Position numbers and translations under genes: made by a program
The notes under the pieces: model-generated
Database searches by the model: none
Told to the model about the DNA's origin: nothing
What the model saw: the letters and a program-made list of their open reading frames with translations, nothing else
Part shown: one piece after another, positions 49,540-57,665 of the stretch
How positions within the stretch are numbered: the first letter of the stretch is position 1
Layout of the letters: each line of letters starts with the position of its first letter
Assembly: GCF_035510375.1 (NCBI RefSeq)
Contig: NZ_DATKHG010000006.1
Strand: one strand, 5' to 3'
Length of the DNA stretch: 64,000 nt
Source of the DNA: Paenibacillus_I sp035510375
Lineage (GTDB): Bacteria; Bacillota; Bacilli; Paenibacillales; Paenibacillaceae

Positions 49540-50403
49540 ATGGAGCTCACCCCACGAGGGGCTTGGCACCCTCTTTTGTGCGACCCCAGCGGCGGACGGG
49601 ATAAAAGCAGGCTGTCGCCGTCATCGGGCACGCCAGGCTTACGCTGCCGAAGCGGCGGGCGCACAATGGTGCTGGACAAAGGTCTCGGCTTCAACGCCTA
49701 CGCCGATTTGGTCGATTCCGCAGGCGATTACATCGATTTCATCAAGCTGGGATTCGGCACGTCGCCCCTGTACCCAAGCGAGCTGCTGCGGCGCAAAATC
49801 GATTATGCGAAGGAGCGCGGCATCATCGTCATGCCGGGAGGCACGCTTTTGGAAACGGCGGTCCACCTCGGTTTGAGCGACTCCTTCTTTGAAACCGTGT
49901 GCCGGCTCGGCTTCGACGGGATCGAAGTATCGGACGGCACGATCGAGCTCGACCGCCCGACCCGTACGGCGCTTATCCGTAAAGGCGTTGAGCTGGGATT
50001 GAACGTCTGCACCGAATACGGCAAAAAATTGTCCGGCTCCGTGATCGACCCCTACGATTTGGCCGTCACCGCCGAGGAGGATTGGAAAGCCGGCGCGGAT
50101 CTCGTCACGATCGAGGCGCGCGAATCCGGCATAGACGTCGGCCTGTTCGATGCGAGCGGCGGCTGCGACGAAGACACGTTCGGAACGGTGCTGCGCCTGC
50201 TTCCGGATACGAGCCGGATTTTGTGGGAGGCGCCGCTGAAATCGCAGCAGGTGTTCCTGATTAAAGCGCTCGGTCCCGACGTCCATCTCGGCAACATTCC
50301 TCCCGGCGACGTATACGCGCTCGAGGCGATGCGGCGCGGGCTGCGGAACGATACGTTTCCGGAAGCCCGTGCATTACGCGAAGCGGACTTCTATATGATT
50401 TAA
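49540..50403 (+). CDS. comA: Phosphosulfolactate synthase
   Basis: A 287-residue protein of the ComA/YitD family, which adds sulfite to phosphoenolpyruvate to make phosphosulfolactate. Recognisable segments are DYIDFIKLGFGTSPLYP, GIIVMPGGTLLETAV, EVSDGTIEL and VTIEARESGIDVGLFD, matching a TIM-barrel enzyme. The first 40 residues (through LRCRSGGR) are outside the family core, so an ATG at 49666 could be the real start, but GAGGAG supports the one at 49540. In bacilli the pathway gives 3-sulfolactate, stored in spores. ComB follows. Confidence 0.88.
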   Translation: MELTPRGAWHPLLCDPSGGRDKSRLSPSSGTPGLRCRSGGRTMVLDKGLGFNAYADLVDSAGDYIDFIKLGFGTSPLYPSELLRRKIDYAKERGIIVMPGGTLLETAVHLGLSDSFFETVCRLGFDGIEVSDGTIELDRPTRTALIRKGVELGLNVCTEYGKKLSGSVIDPYDLAVTAEEDWKAGADLVTIEARESGIDVGLFDASGGCDEDTFGTVLRLLPDTSRILWEAPLKSQQVFLIKALGPDVHLGNIPPGDVYALEAMRRGLRNDTFPEARALREADFYMI

Positions 50404-50436
50404 ATGGGATGATGAACGAACGGAGGCGGAGGACCG

Positions 50437-51147
50437 ATGAAGGTTCAAGTGATTCCGAATGCGGGTGAAGCGCGGGCCGACCAGTTTCTGCACAAAACGG
50501 CCGTCGTGATCGATGTGCTGCGGGCGACGAGCACGATCGTCACGGCTTTAGCGGAGGGCGCCTCGGGTATCTTGTCCGTCGAGACCGTCATGGAGGCGAA
50601 GGCGATGCATCGGACGGGCGACCTGCTCGGCGGCGAGCGGTTCGGCCGCAAAATCGCCGGCTTCGATCTCGGCAACTCGCCCGAGGAATACGTGTCCGGT
50701 TGCGTGTACGGCCGTCGGGTCATCCTGACGACGACCAACGGCACGAGAGCGATTCACAAGGCGGCCCGCAGCGACCACGTGCTGGCCGGCTCGCTGCTCA
50801 ATGCGGAGGCATGCGCGGAAGCCGCCGTAGTTCTGCGGCGGGATATCGTGCTTTTCTGCGCGGGCACGCATGATGAATTCGCGCTTGAGGACGGCCTGTG
50901 CGCAGGGTTGCTGCTTGACCGGATGACCGCGCTTTCGGGGACGCCGATCGAGGCCGACGATCTCGGCAGGGCGATGCTCGGCTTTTACCGGCAAAGCGCT
51001 GCCGACATGTACGGCACGCTTCTGCAAAGCGCCTCCGGCCGGCGGATGTCGAAGCTCGGATTCGGCAAGGATGTGGAATTCTGCGCGCAGGTCAACCGGT
51101 TCGACGCGGTGCCCAGACTGTCGGGCGACACGATGACGATCGTATAA
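50437..51147 (+). CDS. comB: 2-phosphosulfolactate phosphatase
   Basis: A 236-residue ComB family phosphatase that removes phosphate from phosphosulfolactate to give sulfolactate. It shows VVIDVLRATSTIVTAL, GFDLGNSPEEY, LTTTNGTRAIHKA and CAGTHDEFALEDGLCAG. GGAGG precedes the ATG, 33 bp after comA. The pair suffices for sulfolactate production from PEP and sulfite. Confidence 0.9.
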   Translation: MKVQVIPNAGEARADQFLHKTAVVIDVLRATSTIVTALAEGASGILSVETVMEAKAMHRTGDLLGGERFGRKIAGFDLGNSPEEYVSGCVYGRRVILTTTNGTRAIHKAARSDHVLAGSLLNAEACAEAAVVLRRDIVLFCAGTHDEFALEDGLCAGLLLDRMTALSGTPIEADDLGRAMLGFYRQSAADMYGTLLQSASGRRMSKLGFGKDVEFCAQVNRFDAVPRLSGDTMTIV

Positions 51148-51245
51148 GCGTTAAGCCGCTTGTCGAACGGGCGCTTGCCGTCTCCCGGCAACGAACCTCC
51201 GGCCAAGGTCATATTCGCACGGCTTGGACATAAAATGGAGAGAAA

Positions 51246-51283
51246 CCTGATTTCAGGTTGCCTGCCTGATTTCAAGTTACCTA
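51246..51283 (+). repeat. Tandem 19-bp repeat before the DUF441 gene
   Basis: Two head-to-tail copies (51246-51264 and 51265-51283) agree at about 16 of 19 positions, each with CCTGATTTCA. The first copy with two bases before it is also a palindrome, AACCTGA-TT-TCAGGTT (51244-51259). It ends 21 bp before the next start codon and could be an operator. Confidence 0.6.
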
Positions 51284-51304
51284 TCGGAGCACGGGAGAAT
51301 CGGC

Positions 51305-51769
51305 ATGAGCGGAGAAGTCATACTGGTCGTTTTGATAATCGTCGGGCTGATCGGACGATCGCCGATCATCGCGACGGCCGCCTGTATCCTGTTGATCGTG
51401 AAGCTGGTTCACCTGGAACGCTACCTGCCCGCCATCGAGCGGCGCGGGCTCGAGATCGGTCTTCTCTGCCTGACGTTCAGCGTACTCGTCCCGTTCGCGT
51501 CGGGCCGCATCACAACGAAGGAAATCGCAGGGGCGCTGACATCGTGGCCCGGCTGGATCGCACTGGCCGGCGGCGCGATCGCCACCTACGTGAACGGCAA
51601 AGGGCTGGAAATGTTAAAGTTCGACCCGCAGCTGATTGTCGGCCTGGTCATCGGATCGATCCTGGGGATCGTCTTTTTCCGCGGCATACCCGTCGGCCCG
51701 CTTATGGCTGCAGGCATTACCGCCATCCTGTATAAGCTGCTTACGTTGATACTCGAACGAATCGACTGA
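51305..51769 (+). CDS. DUF441/UPF0756 family membrane protein (YtwI-like)
   Basis: A 154-residue protein with about four transmembrane segments; GLIGRSPIIATAACILLIVKL, GLEIGLLCLTFSVLVPFASG and the late GIPVGPLMAAGI are characteristic of the YtwI/YeaL (UPF0756) family. GGGAG precedes the ATG. Function unknown. It is followed by two hairpins shared with the convergent lysC. Confidence 0.88.
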   Translation: MSGEVILVVLIIVGLIGRSPIIATAACILLIVKLVHLERYLPAIERRGLEIGLLCLTFSVLVPFASGRITTKEIAGALTSWPGWIALAGGAIATYVNGKGLEMLKFDPQLIVGLVIGSILGIVFFRGIPVGPLMAAGITAILYKLLTLILERID

Positions 51770-51772
51770 AAC

Positions 51773-51842
51773 CGGCGGCGGCTTCGCCGCCGACAAATAA
51801 AAGCCGATGCAGCGTCCCTTTGCGGGCACCTGCATCGGCTTT
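51773..51842. terminator. Two tandem hairpins between DUF441 and lysC
   Basis: CGGCGGCG (51773-51780) pairs with CGCCGCCG (51785-51792). A second, larger stem joins 51799-51812 with 51830-51842 (AAAGCCGATGCAG and CTGCATCGGCTTT), which can terminate transcription from both sides. Confidence 0.8.
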
Positions 51843-51877
51843 CATTCGGATCGCTTATTACCGGCGCTCCACCTGCG

Positions 51878-53131
51878 CTACCGGCGTTCCTGAGGGCCGC
51901 CGACGAACGCCTGATCGGCCGTATCCAGGCCGAACGCGGTGTGCAGCGAACGGACCACATCACTCAGCGGCTCGGCTGCGATCACGCAGGAGCACTTGAT
52001 TTCCGACGTGCTGACCATTTTGATGCTGACGCCGAGACTTGAAATCGCCTCGAACATCGTCGCCGCGACGCCCGGGTTGCTAACCATGCCGGCCCCTACG
52101 ATGGACACCTTCACCAGACCGGTCTCGGAGGTCGTCTCCCTGTAAGGCAGCTCGGAGCGAACGCCTTCGATGACGCGGAGCGCGGAATGCGCGTCGTCTC
52201 CCGACACGGTAAACGAGAAATCCGCCTTCCCGCCCTGCGTGCCGCTCTGCACGATAATGTCCACGTCGATCCCCTGCTTCGCGAGCGCGCCGAACACCCG
52301 GGCCAACACGCCCGGCACGTCCTCCACGCCCAATATGCTGATACGCGCGACGTTCTTGTCAAACGCGATGCCGCGCACGGCGATGCCTTGCTCCATTACC
52401 GCTTCCTCCTTCACAGTCGTGCCTTCGTTCTTTGTAAAGCTGGACCGCACCACAAGGCGGACATCGTACAGCTTCGCGTATTCCACCGCGCGCGGATGCA
52501 GCACGGCCGCGCCGAGATGCGCGAGCTCCAGCATCTCATCGTATGAAATTTCGTCGAGCTTGCGGGCGTTCTTCACGACGCGGGGGTCGGTCGAGTAGAC
52601 GCCGTCCACGTCGGTATAAATTTCGCACAGGTCGGCCTTCACCGCAGCGGCCAGCGCGACCGCCGTCGTATCCGAGCCGCCGCGCCCGAGCGTCGTGATG
52701 TCCCCGGCTTCGGTCATTCCCTGGAAGCCGGCGACGATCACAACGTTCCCTTCGTCCAGCGCGCCGAAAATCCGGTCCGGCTGAATATCGGCGATCTTCG
52801 CCTTGCCGTGGACGGGCTCCGTGACGATACCCGCCTGCCAGCCGGTATAAGACACGGCCTTGCCGCCAAGCGCATGGATGGTCATCGAGAGCAGCGCGAT
52901 CGATATTTGCTCGCCTGTCGTGAGCAGCATATCCATCTCGCGTGCAGGCGGATTCGGATTAAGCAGCTTCGATTGGTCGATCAAATCGTCCGTCGTATCG
53001 CCCATGGCCGAAACGACGACGACGATCCGGTTTCCTTCCTGTTGCCTTTCCAATATCCGGCTTGCAACCCGCTGCATCCGTTCGGGCGTCCCCACGGAGC
53101 TGCCCCCGAACTTCATCACTATCAAAGACAA
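51878..53131 (-). CDS. lysC: Aspartate kinase
   Basis: A 417-residue aspartokinase, first enzyme of lysine, threonine, methionine and diaminopimelate synthesis. The kinase motif VMKFGGSSVG opens the protein, GRGGSDTTAVALAAAV and DVDGVYSTDP follow, and two C-terminal ACT domains (about 265-400) carry feedback binding. Translation starts at TTG (53131) with GGGGAG 9 nt before. Only 150 bp separate it from efp, with no lysine riboswitch. Confidence 0.95.
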   Translation of the reverse strand: MSLIVMKFGGSSVGTPERMQRVASRILERQQEGNRIVVVVSAMGDTTDDLIDQSKLLNPNPPAREMDMLLTTGEQISIALLSMTIHALGGKAVSYTGWQAGIVTEPVHGKAKIADIQPDRIFGALDEGNVVIVAGFQGMTEAGDITTLGRGGSDTTAVALAAAVKADLCEIYTDVDGVYSTDPRVVKNARKLDEISYDEMLELAHLGAAVLHPRAVEYAKLYDVRLVVRSSFTKNEGTTVKEEAVMEQGIAVRGIAFDKNVARISILGVEDVPGVLARVFGALAKQGIDVDIIVQSGTQGGKADFSFTVSGDDAHSALRVIEGVRSELPYRETTSETGLVKVSIVGAGMVSNPGVAATMFEAISSLGVSIKMVSTSEIKCSCVIAAEPLSDVVRSLHTAFGLDTADQAFVGGPQERR

Positions 53132-53171
53132 GCTGTTTCACTCCCCACGAGTCATTCGCATACAAGTTACT

Positions 53172-53180
53172 ATTATATCA
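53172..53180 (-). promoter_or_regulatory. Extended -10 promoter of lysC
   Basis: The minus strand reads TGATATAAT, the same extended -10 element as before accB, 41 bp ahead of lysC. No good -35 box is present. Confidence 0.55.
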
Positions 53181-53237
53181 AAAAGTGTGCCGCCGCGGTA
53201 TCCCCCTTACTAGGATATAAATTCTGGAACGCACGAC

Positions 53238-53265
53238 AAAAACCGCCCGGCTGGCTGCCGGACGG
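53238..53265 (-). terminator. Terminator of efp
   Basis: CCGCCCGGC (53243-53251) pairs with GCCGGACGG (53257-53265) with one wobble, and TTTTT follows on the minus strand. Confidence 0.88.
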
Positions 53266-53281
53266 CTTGTACGATCGCAAA

Positions 53282-53839
53282 TTAGGCGCGGGAGATGTAT
53301 TTGCCGTCGCGCGTATCGATCAGAAGCACGTCGCCTTCGTTGATGAAAAGCGGCACCTGCACGTTCAGGCCCGTTTCCACCTTCGCGCTCTTCGTCGCGC
53401 CGGTCGCCGTGTTGCCTTTGATGCCTGGCTCCGTCTCGATGACCTTAAGCTCCACGCTGTTAGGCATCGAAATGCCGATGATTTCGCCCTGGTAGCTGGA
53501 AATGTTGACGTTCATGTTTTCCTTGAGGAAGTTGATCTCCCACTCGAGCTGCTTCTTGTCCAGATTGAACTGGTCGAACGTTTCGTTGTCCATGAACGTA
53601 TATTCGTTGCCTGAATTGTACAGGTATTGGACCTCGCGGTTCTCGATGATCGCCCGGCCGATCGTTTCGCCCGCACGGAACGTGCGCTCGACGGTGTTGC
53701 CGTTGCGCAGGTTTTTCAGCTTGGAGCGCACGAACGCGGCGCCTTTGCCCGGCTTGACGTGCTGGAATTCGAGAACCGTGAAAATGTCGCCTTCCACCTC
53801 GACGGTAAGGCCGGTTTTGAAATCGTTGACTGAAATCAC
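53282..53839 (-). CDS. efp: Elongation factor P
   Basis: A 185-residue EF-P that relieves ribosome stalling at polyproline. Three beta-barrel domains fit the length; the loop KPGKGAAF holds K32, which in B. subtilis receives a 5-aminopentanol group. It starts at GTG (53839) 9 nt after AGGAGGG. It follows yqhT by 27 bp, the conserved yqhS-yqhT-efp order. Confidence 0.96.
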   Translation of the reverse strand: MISVNDFKTGLTVEVEGDIFTVLEFQHVKPGKGAAFVRSKLKNLRNGNTVERTFRAGETIGRAIIENREVQYLYNSGNEYTFMDNETFDQFNLDKKQLEWEINFLKENMNVNISSYQGEIIGISMPNSVELKVIETEPGIKGNTATGATKSAKVETGLNVQVPLFINEGDVLLIDTRDGKYISRA

Positions 53840-53866
53840 TTGAAAATTCCCTCCTGTGAGATGTCC

Positions 53867-54940
53867 TTAACCCAGAACGGTCAGTTCCTTCGGGGATGAG
53901 GTCAATATTTTAATCCCGGTGCCGGTGATCACGACGTCGTCCTCGATCCGCACTCCGCCGAAGCCGGGGAGATAGATGCCGGGCTCGACCGTCACGGTCA
54001 TGCCGGGGGTTAAAACCGTATCGCTTCTGAGCGAGAGACGCGGCGCTTCATGGATCTCCATGCCGAGCCCATGGCCGGTTCCGTGTCCGAAAAACTCACC
54101 ATAACCATACCTTGCGATCACGTCCCGCGTCAAGGCGTCGGCCTCCCGTCCCGTCATGCCCGGGCGGATATGCTCAAGCGCATTCAGCTGCGCTTCGAGG
54201 ACGACGGCATAAATGTCGCGATGCTTATCCGACGGCTTGCCGACAACGACGGTCCGGGTAATATCCGAGCAGTAACCCTTATAATAGGCGCCGAAATCGA
54301 GCTTGACGAACTCGTCGGTCCCGACCCTGCGCCCGCTCGCGACCCCGTGCGGCAGCGCCGAGCGCCCGCCGGAGGCAACGATCGTGTCGAAGGAAGCGGA
54401 TGTCGCGCCGCCCTTGCGCATAAACGTTTCAAGCTCGAGCGCGATTTCAAGCTCCGTCTTGCCGGGGGCGATGAAGCCGAGCATATGCGCGAACGTATCG
54501 TCCGCAAGCTTGGCGGCCTCCTGCATGACGGCGATTTCCCGCTCATCCTTGACGATGCGCAAATCCTCGACCGCGGACGATACCGGCACGAGCTCGATCG
54601 GCGACAAAGCGGCGGACCACGATCGGTAATCGGCGAACGTGACATGCCGCTCCTCGAACCCGAGACGGCCGATGCCTTCCGCCCGCAGCAGCGTTTTAAC
54701 CGTTTCAAGCATGTCGGGCGCGTGCTCCAGCACCGTGAAATCGGGCGCCTGGTCCGGCGCTTGCGTCATATACCGGAAATCGGTAAGAAGAAATGCCGAG
54801 CTCTCCGTTATAAGCGCCGCCCCCGACGTGCCGGTAAAGCCGGTCAAATACCGCCGGTTCACCGCGGAACCTACAAGCAGGGCCGAAAGCCCCAGCCCTT
54901 CCAGCTTGGCGCGAAGCCGGTTTACGCGAAGTTCACTCAT
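53867..54940 (-). CDS. yqhT: Xaa-Pro aminopeptidase family protein (YqhT, M24)
   Basis: A 357-residue M24 metallopeptidase: a creatinase-like N-terminal domain and a pita-bread catalytic domain with metal ligands in KLDFGAYYKGYCSDITRT, GHGTGHGLGMEIHEAP and TVEPGIYLPGFGGVRIEDD. It releases N-terminal residues before proline. AAGGGGG supports the ATG at 54940. It lies between aroQ and efp. Confidence 0.93.
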   Translation of the reverse strand: MSELRVNRLRAKLEGLGLSALLVGSAVNRRYLTGFTGTSGAALITESSAFLLTDFRYMTQAPDQAPDFTVLEHAPDMLETVKTLLRAEGIGRLGFEERHVTFADYRSWSAALSPIELVPVSSAVEDLRIVKDEREIAVMQEAAKLADDTFAHMLGFIAPGKTELEIALELETFMRKGGATSASFDTIVASGGRSALPHGVASGRRVGTDEFVKLDFGAYYKGYCSDITRTVVVGKPSDKHRDIYAVVLEAQLNALEHIRPGMTGREADALTRDVIARYGYGEFFGHGTGHGLGMEIHEAPRLSLRSDTVLTPGMTVTVEPGIYLPGFGGVRIEDDVVITGTGIKILTSSPKELTVLG

Positions 54941-54990
54941 CCCCGTTCCCCCTTCAATGGCCGGCAAAGCGGACCGCGGCCCTTCCGAAG

Positions 54991-55428
54991 TCAAACCTTC
55001 AGCGCCTGCAGCAGCGCCTGCAGGCCAAGCTCGTAGCTCTGCGCGCCGAAGCCGGCGATCTGGCCGACTGCGACCGGCGCGATGACGGATAAGTGCCGGA
55101 ACGCTTCCCTTTTATGTATGTTTGACAAATGGACCTCCACCACAGGCAGCGCCACCGTGCTCAGCGCATCCCGCAGCGCATAGCTGTAATGCGTCAGCGC
55201 GCCAGGATTGATCAGAATGCCGTCCGCAACGCCGCAGGCGGCATGGATCCGGTCAATCAGCGCTCCTTCATGATTCGATTGATAGAAATCCAGCTCCGCT
55301 CCGAGCCGCTCGGCGGCTGCGTGAAGCATCGCTTCAATGCCGGCCAGCGTATCGGTGCCGTAAATTCCCGGCTCCCTTACGCCGAGCATATTCAAATTCG
55401 GGCCGTTCAAGACGAGCACCTTGGGCAT
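54991..55428 (-). CDS. aroQ: 3-dehydroquinate dehydratase, type II
   Basis: A 145-residue dodecameric shikimate-pathway enzyme. It shows VLNGPNLNMLGVREPGIYG with the catalytic Tyr, YQSNHEGALID, INPGALTHYSYALRDAL and EVHLSNIHKREAFRH. GGAGG precedes the ATG. It equals yqhS by position. Confidence 0.96.
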   Translation of the reverse strand: MPKVLVLNGPNLNMLGVREPGIYGTDTLAGIEAMLHAAAERLGAELDFYQSNHEGALIDRIHAACGVADGILINPGALTHYSYALRDALSTVALPVVEVHLSNIHKREAFRHLSVIAPVAVGQIAGFGAQSYELGLQALLQALKV

Positions 55429-55539
55429 GTCGCACCTCCGGGATCAATAGCGGCAATCGGCCGAAAGCCACAAGCCATTTTACCATACCCGCTTGACATT
55501 TGAGAAGTATTTCCTGCGATGACCGCAGGCAGCGGCGGA

Positions 55540-56046
55540 TTACTGCGCGGACAGCGGCTCCCGGGAAGCCTCGTCATGAAACTCGAAGGCGATCGAGTAC
55601 CCGATAAACAGCCCCCAGAGCACATGGATGCTGAGCTCGGTCAGCAGCGTGTTCAAGCCCAGCTTCGCCGCCGGTTCGGTCATATCGAAAAAGGGACCGA
55701 CGGCGTAGAACATGACGGCCCACCAGAGCGCGCCATAGATAAGGCCCGGCCACGGCCCCCGGAATCTGCCGAGCAGCACCCAGTACAGCAGCGCCGCCGC
55801 AACGGAGAACAGGACAAAAAAGACGATCCCGGTCAAGTTTCCCCACCACGAGCGCAGAAACGGCTGCCTGAAGAATGGGTCGGCCAAATAGCCGGGCAGC
55901 AGGCTCGTAAACTTCAAAACGTAGGCCAGCCAGTGAAAAACACTCCATATCACCCCCCCGTAAAACCCGATCATGATGCTGTATATCCATGGGTTCGTAA
56001 GGCGGCTTTGCTTCCGCCTGTAAGCGGTCATCCCGATCATCGCCAT
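55540..56046 (-). CDS. yqhR: YqhR family membrane protein
   Basis: A 168-residue protein with about four transmembrane segments (IMIGFYGGVIWSVFHWLAYVL, IVFFVLFSVAAALLYWVLLG, GLIYGALWWAVMFYAVGPFF, HVLWGLFIGYSIAFEF). Layout and position between aroQ and the divergent yqhQ fit YqhR. Function unknown. The ATG at 56046 follows GGGAAGAG. Confidence 0.85.
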   Translation of the reverse strand: MAMIGMTAYRRKQSRLTNPWIYSIMIGFYGGVIWSVFHWLAYVLKFTSLLPGYLADPFFRQPFLRSWWGNLTGIVFFVLFSVAAALLYWVLLGRFRGPWPGLIYGALWWAVMFYAVGPFFDMTEPAAKLGLNTLLTELSIHVLWGLFIGYSIAFEFHDEASREPLSAQ

Positions 56047-56217
56047 ATATTCTCTTCCCTTCCTTTCGGTTGTCCGGTAGTATGCCACCGGGCTTGCCCG
56101 CCTACTCCCGAAAAGGCAACCTCCGGCGCTCGCTTTCGGCGGCCGAATCAAGTAAAATGGAAGCAGAAGCTTCGGCGAATGCCGCCGGAGGAACCGATCA
56201 GAAGGGTGGAACGCAAG

Positions 56218-57174
56218 TTGCCGCAACAAATACCGTGCATCTATGGAGGACAGGCGGTGATCGAGGGCGTCATGTTCGCCGGCCGCAACGTCAATGTGAC
56301 GGCGGTACGACGCAAAAATGAGGAGATCGTCTTTTACGAGGTGCCGAAAACCTCCAATCCGTGGCTGCAGAAGCTGAAAAAAATACCGTTCGTCCGCGGT
56401 ATTATAGGGATTCTGGAATCGAGTGCCAAAGGCTCCCAGCATCTGAACTTCTCGATCGAGGCCTATGCCGAGGACGAGGCGGGCGAAGAAGCGGTTCAGG
56501 AGCCGGCCAAAAACAAGCAGGAAGGCAAATCCGGGTGGAGCCTCAGCATGCTGGTCGGCGTCACGCTGGCGGGCATCCTGTCGTTCGTATTCGGCAAGCT
56601 GGTCTTTACGCTGGTGCCCGCGGCGGTCGAGGAGCTGCTGTTCAGCGGAGTAACGGACAGTATTTTCGTGCATAATTTAATAGAAGGACTCATTAAAATC
56701 GTATTTCTTATCGGTTACTTGTATATCATCTCGCTTACCCCGCTTATCAAGCGGCTGTTTCAATACCACGGAGCCGAGCATAAAGTGATCAGCGCTTACG
56801 AGGCGGGCGAAGAGCTGACCGTGGAGAACGTCCAGAAACATACGCGCCTGCACTACCGGTGCGGCAGCAGCTTCATCGTACTGTCGGTCATTGTCGGCGT
56901 GCTGCTCTATTCGCTGCCGTTCTTCACATGGGACTCCTTGTGGGAACGGATTTATATCCGCATACTGCTGCTGCCGCTCGTACTGGGACTCTCCTATGAA
57001 GCGCTCCGGTTCACCAATGCGCTGCGCGACGCGCCCGTGCTCCGTTTTCTCGGTTACCCCGGCCTTTGGCTGCAATTGCTGACGACCAAAGAACCGACGA
57101 ACGATCAGGTCGCGGTATCGATCGCTTCCTTCAACCGGATGCGTGAGCTCGACCAGCAAGTGGTAAAGGCATAA
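56218..57174 (+). CDS. yqhQ: YqhQ family membrane protein (DUF1385)
   Basis: A 318-residue protein matching YqhQ: IYGGQAVIEGVMFAGR at the N-terminus, three or four membrane segments, and the conserved FQYHGAEHKVISAYE and GYPGLWLQLLTTKEPTNDQV motifs. Function unknown; the two histidines of YHGAEH suggest a metal site. The start is uncertain: TTG at 56218 is 8 nt after GGTGG and gives the usual short N-terminus, while ATG at 56179 and GTG at 56206 are alternatives. Confidence 0.88.
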   Translation: MPQQIPCIYGGQAVIEGVMFAGRNVNVTAVRRKNEEIVFYEVPKTSNPWLQKLKKIPFVRGIIGILESSAKGSQHLNFSIEAYAEDEAGEEAVQEPAKNKQEGKSGWSLSMLVGVTLAGILSFVFGKLVFTLVPAAVEELLFSGVTDSIFVHNLIEGLIKIVFLIGYLYIISLTPLIKRLFQYHGAEHKVISAYEAGEELTVENVQKHTRLHYRCGSSFIVLSVIVGVLLYSLPFFTWDSLWERIYIRILLLPLVLGLSYEALRFTNALRDAPVLRFLGYPGLWLQLLTTKEPTNDQVAVSIASFNRMRELDQQVVKA

Positions 57175-57179
57175 TAACA

Positions 57180-57233
57180 CCCCAAAAAGTGAAGCGAAGC
57201 TCTGCAGCGTATTCCGAGACTACTTTTCGGGGA
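57180..57233 (+). repeat. Dispersed intergenic repeat, short form (B)
   Basis: The 54-bp element runs from CCCCAAAAAGTGA to CTACTTTTCGGGGA, with imperfect inverted-repeat ends. It begins 6 bp after the yqhQ stop and is followed by CGTAAGGATAAAAT, a tail also seen after copy A. Confidence 0.8.
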
Positions 57234-57307
57234 CCGTAAGGATAAAATAGGCCGGATACCGTTCCGGCCCCCCCGCTCGGACAATAGCAGGAAAGGGTGA
57301 ATGCGCC

Positions 57308-57595
57308 ATGCGCCGAAAGCTGCAACCTTGGTTTATCGCGCTGATCGTTCTGATGGGCGTCGGTGTGGTGTCCCAACTGTTTCAGAACCCGATGGGACTG
57401 ATCATCCCGGTTACTGTGTTCGCGGTCGTGTTCCTGTTGTATAAGTTCCCGCCTTCCCGTTTCCGGGCCGCCAAGCCGCGGACGCGCCCCGCTGCGCCCG
57501 ATCGTCTGAAGACGAAATCGCGCTCGCGCAAAACCGTGCCGTTCCGGGTGATCGAGGGCGGCAAGGATGACGACAACCTCCCGAAATATCATTAA
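57308..57595 (+). CDS. yqhP: YqhP-like (SA1362 family) membrane protein
   Basis: A 95-residue protein with two hydrophobic segments (WFIALIVLMGVGVVSQLF and LIIPVTVFAVVFLLYKF) and a basic tail ending FRVIEGGKDDDN. The NPxG turn and the F-x-VIEG end recall B. subtilis YqhP, and it lies between yqhQ and yqhO as expected. It is shorter than the B. subtilis protein. The assignment is by position and these short motifs. Confidence 0.6.
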   Translation: MRRKLQPWFIALIVLMGVGVVSQLFQNPMGLIIPVTVFAVVFLLYKFPPSRFRAAKPRTRPAAPDRLKTKSRSRKTVPFRVIEGGKDDDNLPKYH

Positions 57596-57615
57596 CGCAG
57601 GTGCACGACTCTGAA

Positions 57616-57665
57616 ACGGAAGCGTTAACGGATGCGGAACGTCCGGAAAAACGCCTCCGTTTTTT
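57616..57665 (+). terminator. Terminator of yqhP
   Basis: ACGGAAGCGTT (57616-57626) pairs imperfectly with AACGCCTCCGT (57650-57660), and TTTTTT follows. It overlaps the 3' end of the convergent yqhO gene. Confidence 0.7.

Noticed and set aside
53132..53281. Lysine riboswitch before lysC
   Set aside because: Only about 150 bp lie between lysC and efp and they contain the efp terminator and an extended -10 promoter; an L-box would need more room and no typical stems are seen.
56047..56673. Extension of the yqhR frame antisense to yqhQ
   Set aside because: yqhR has a natural start at 56046 with a ribosome site, and yqhQ motifs on the other strand are conserved.
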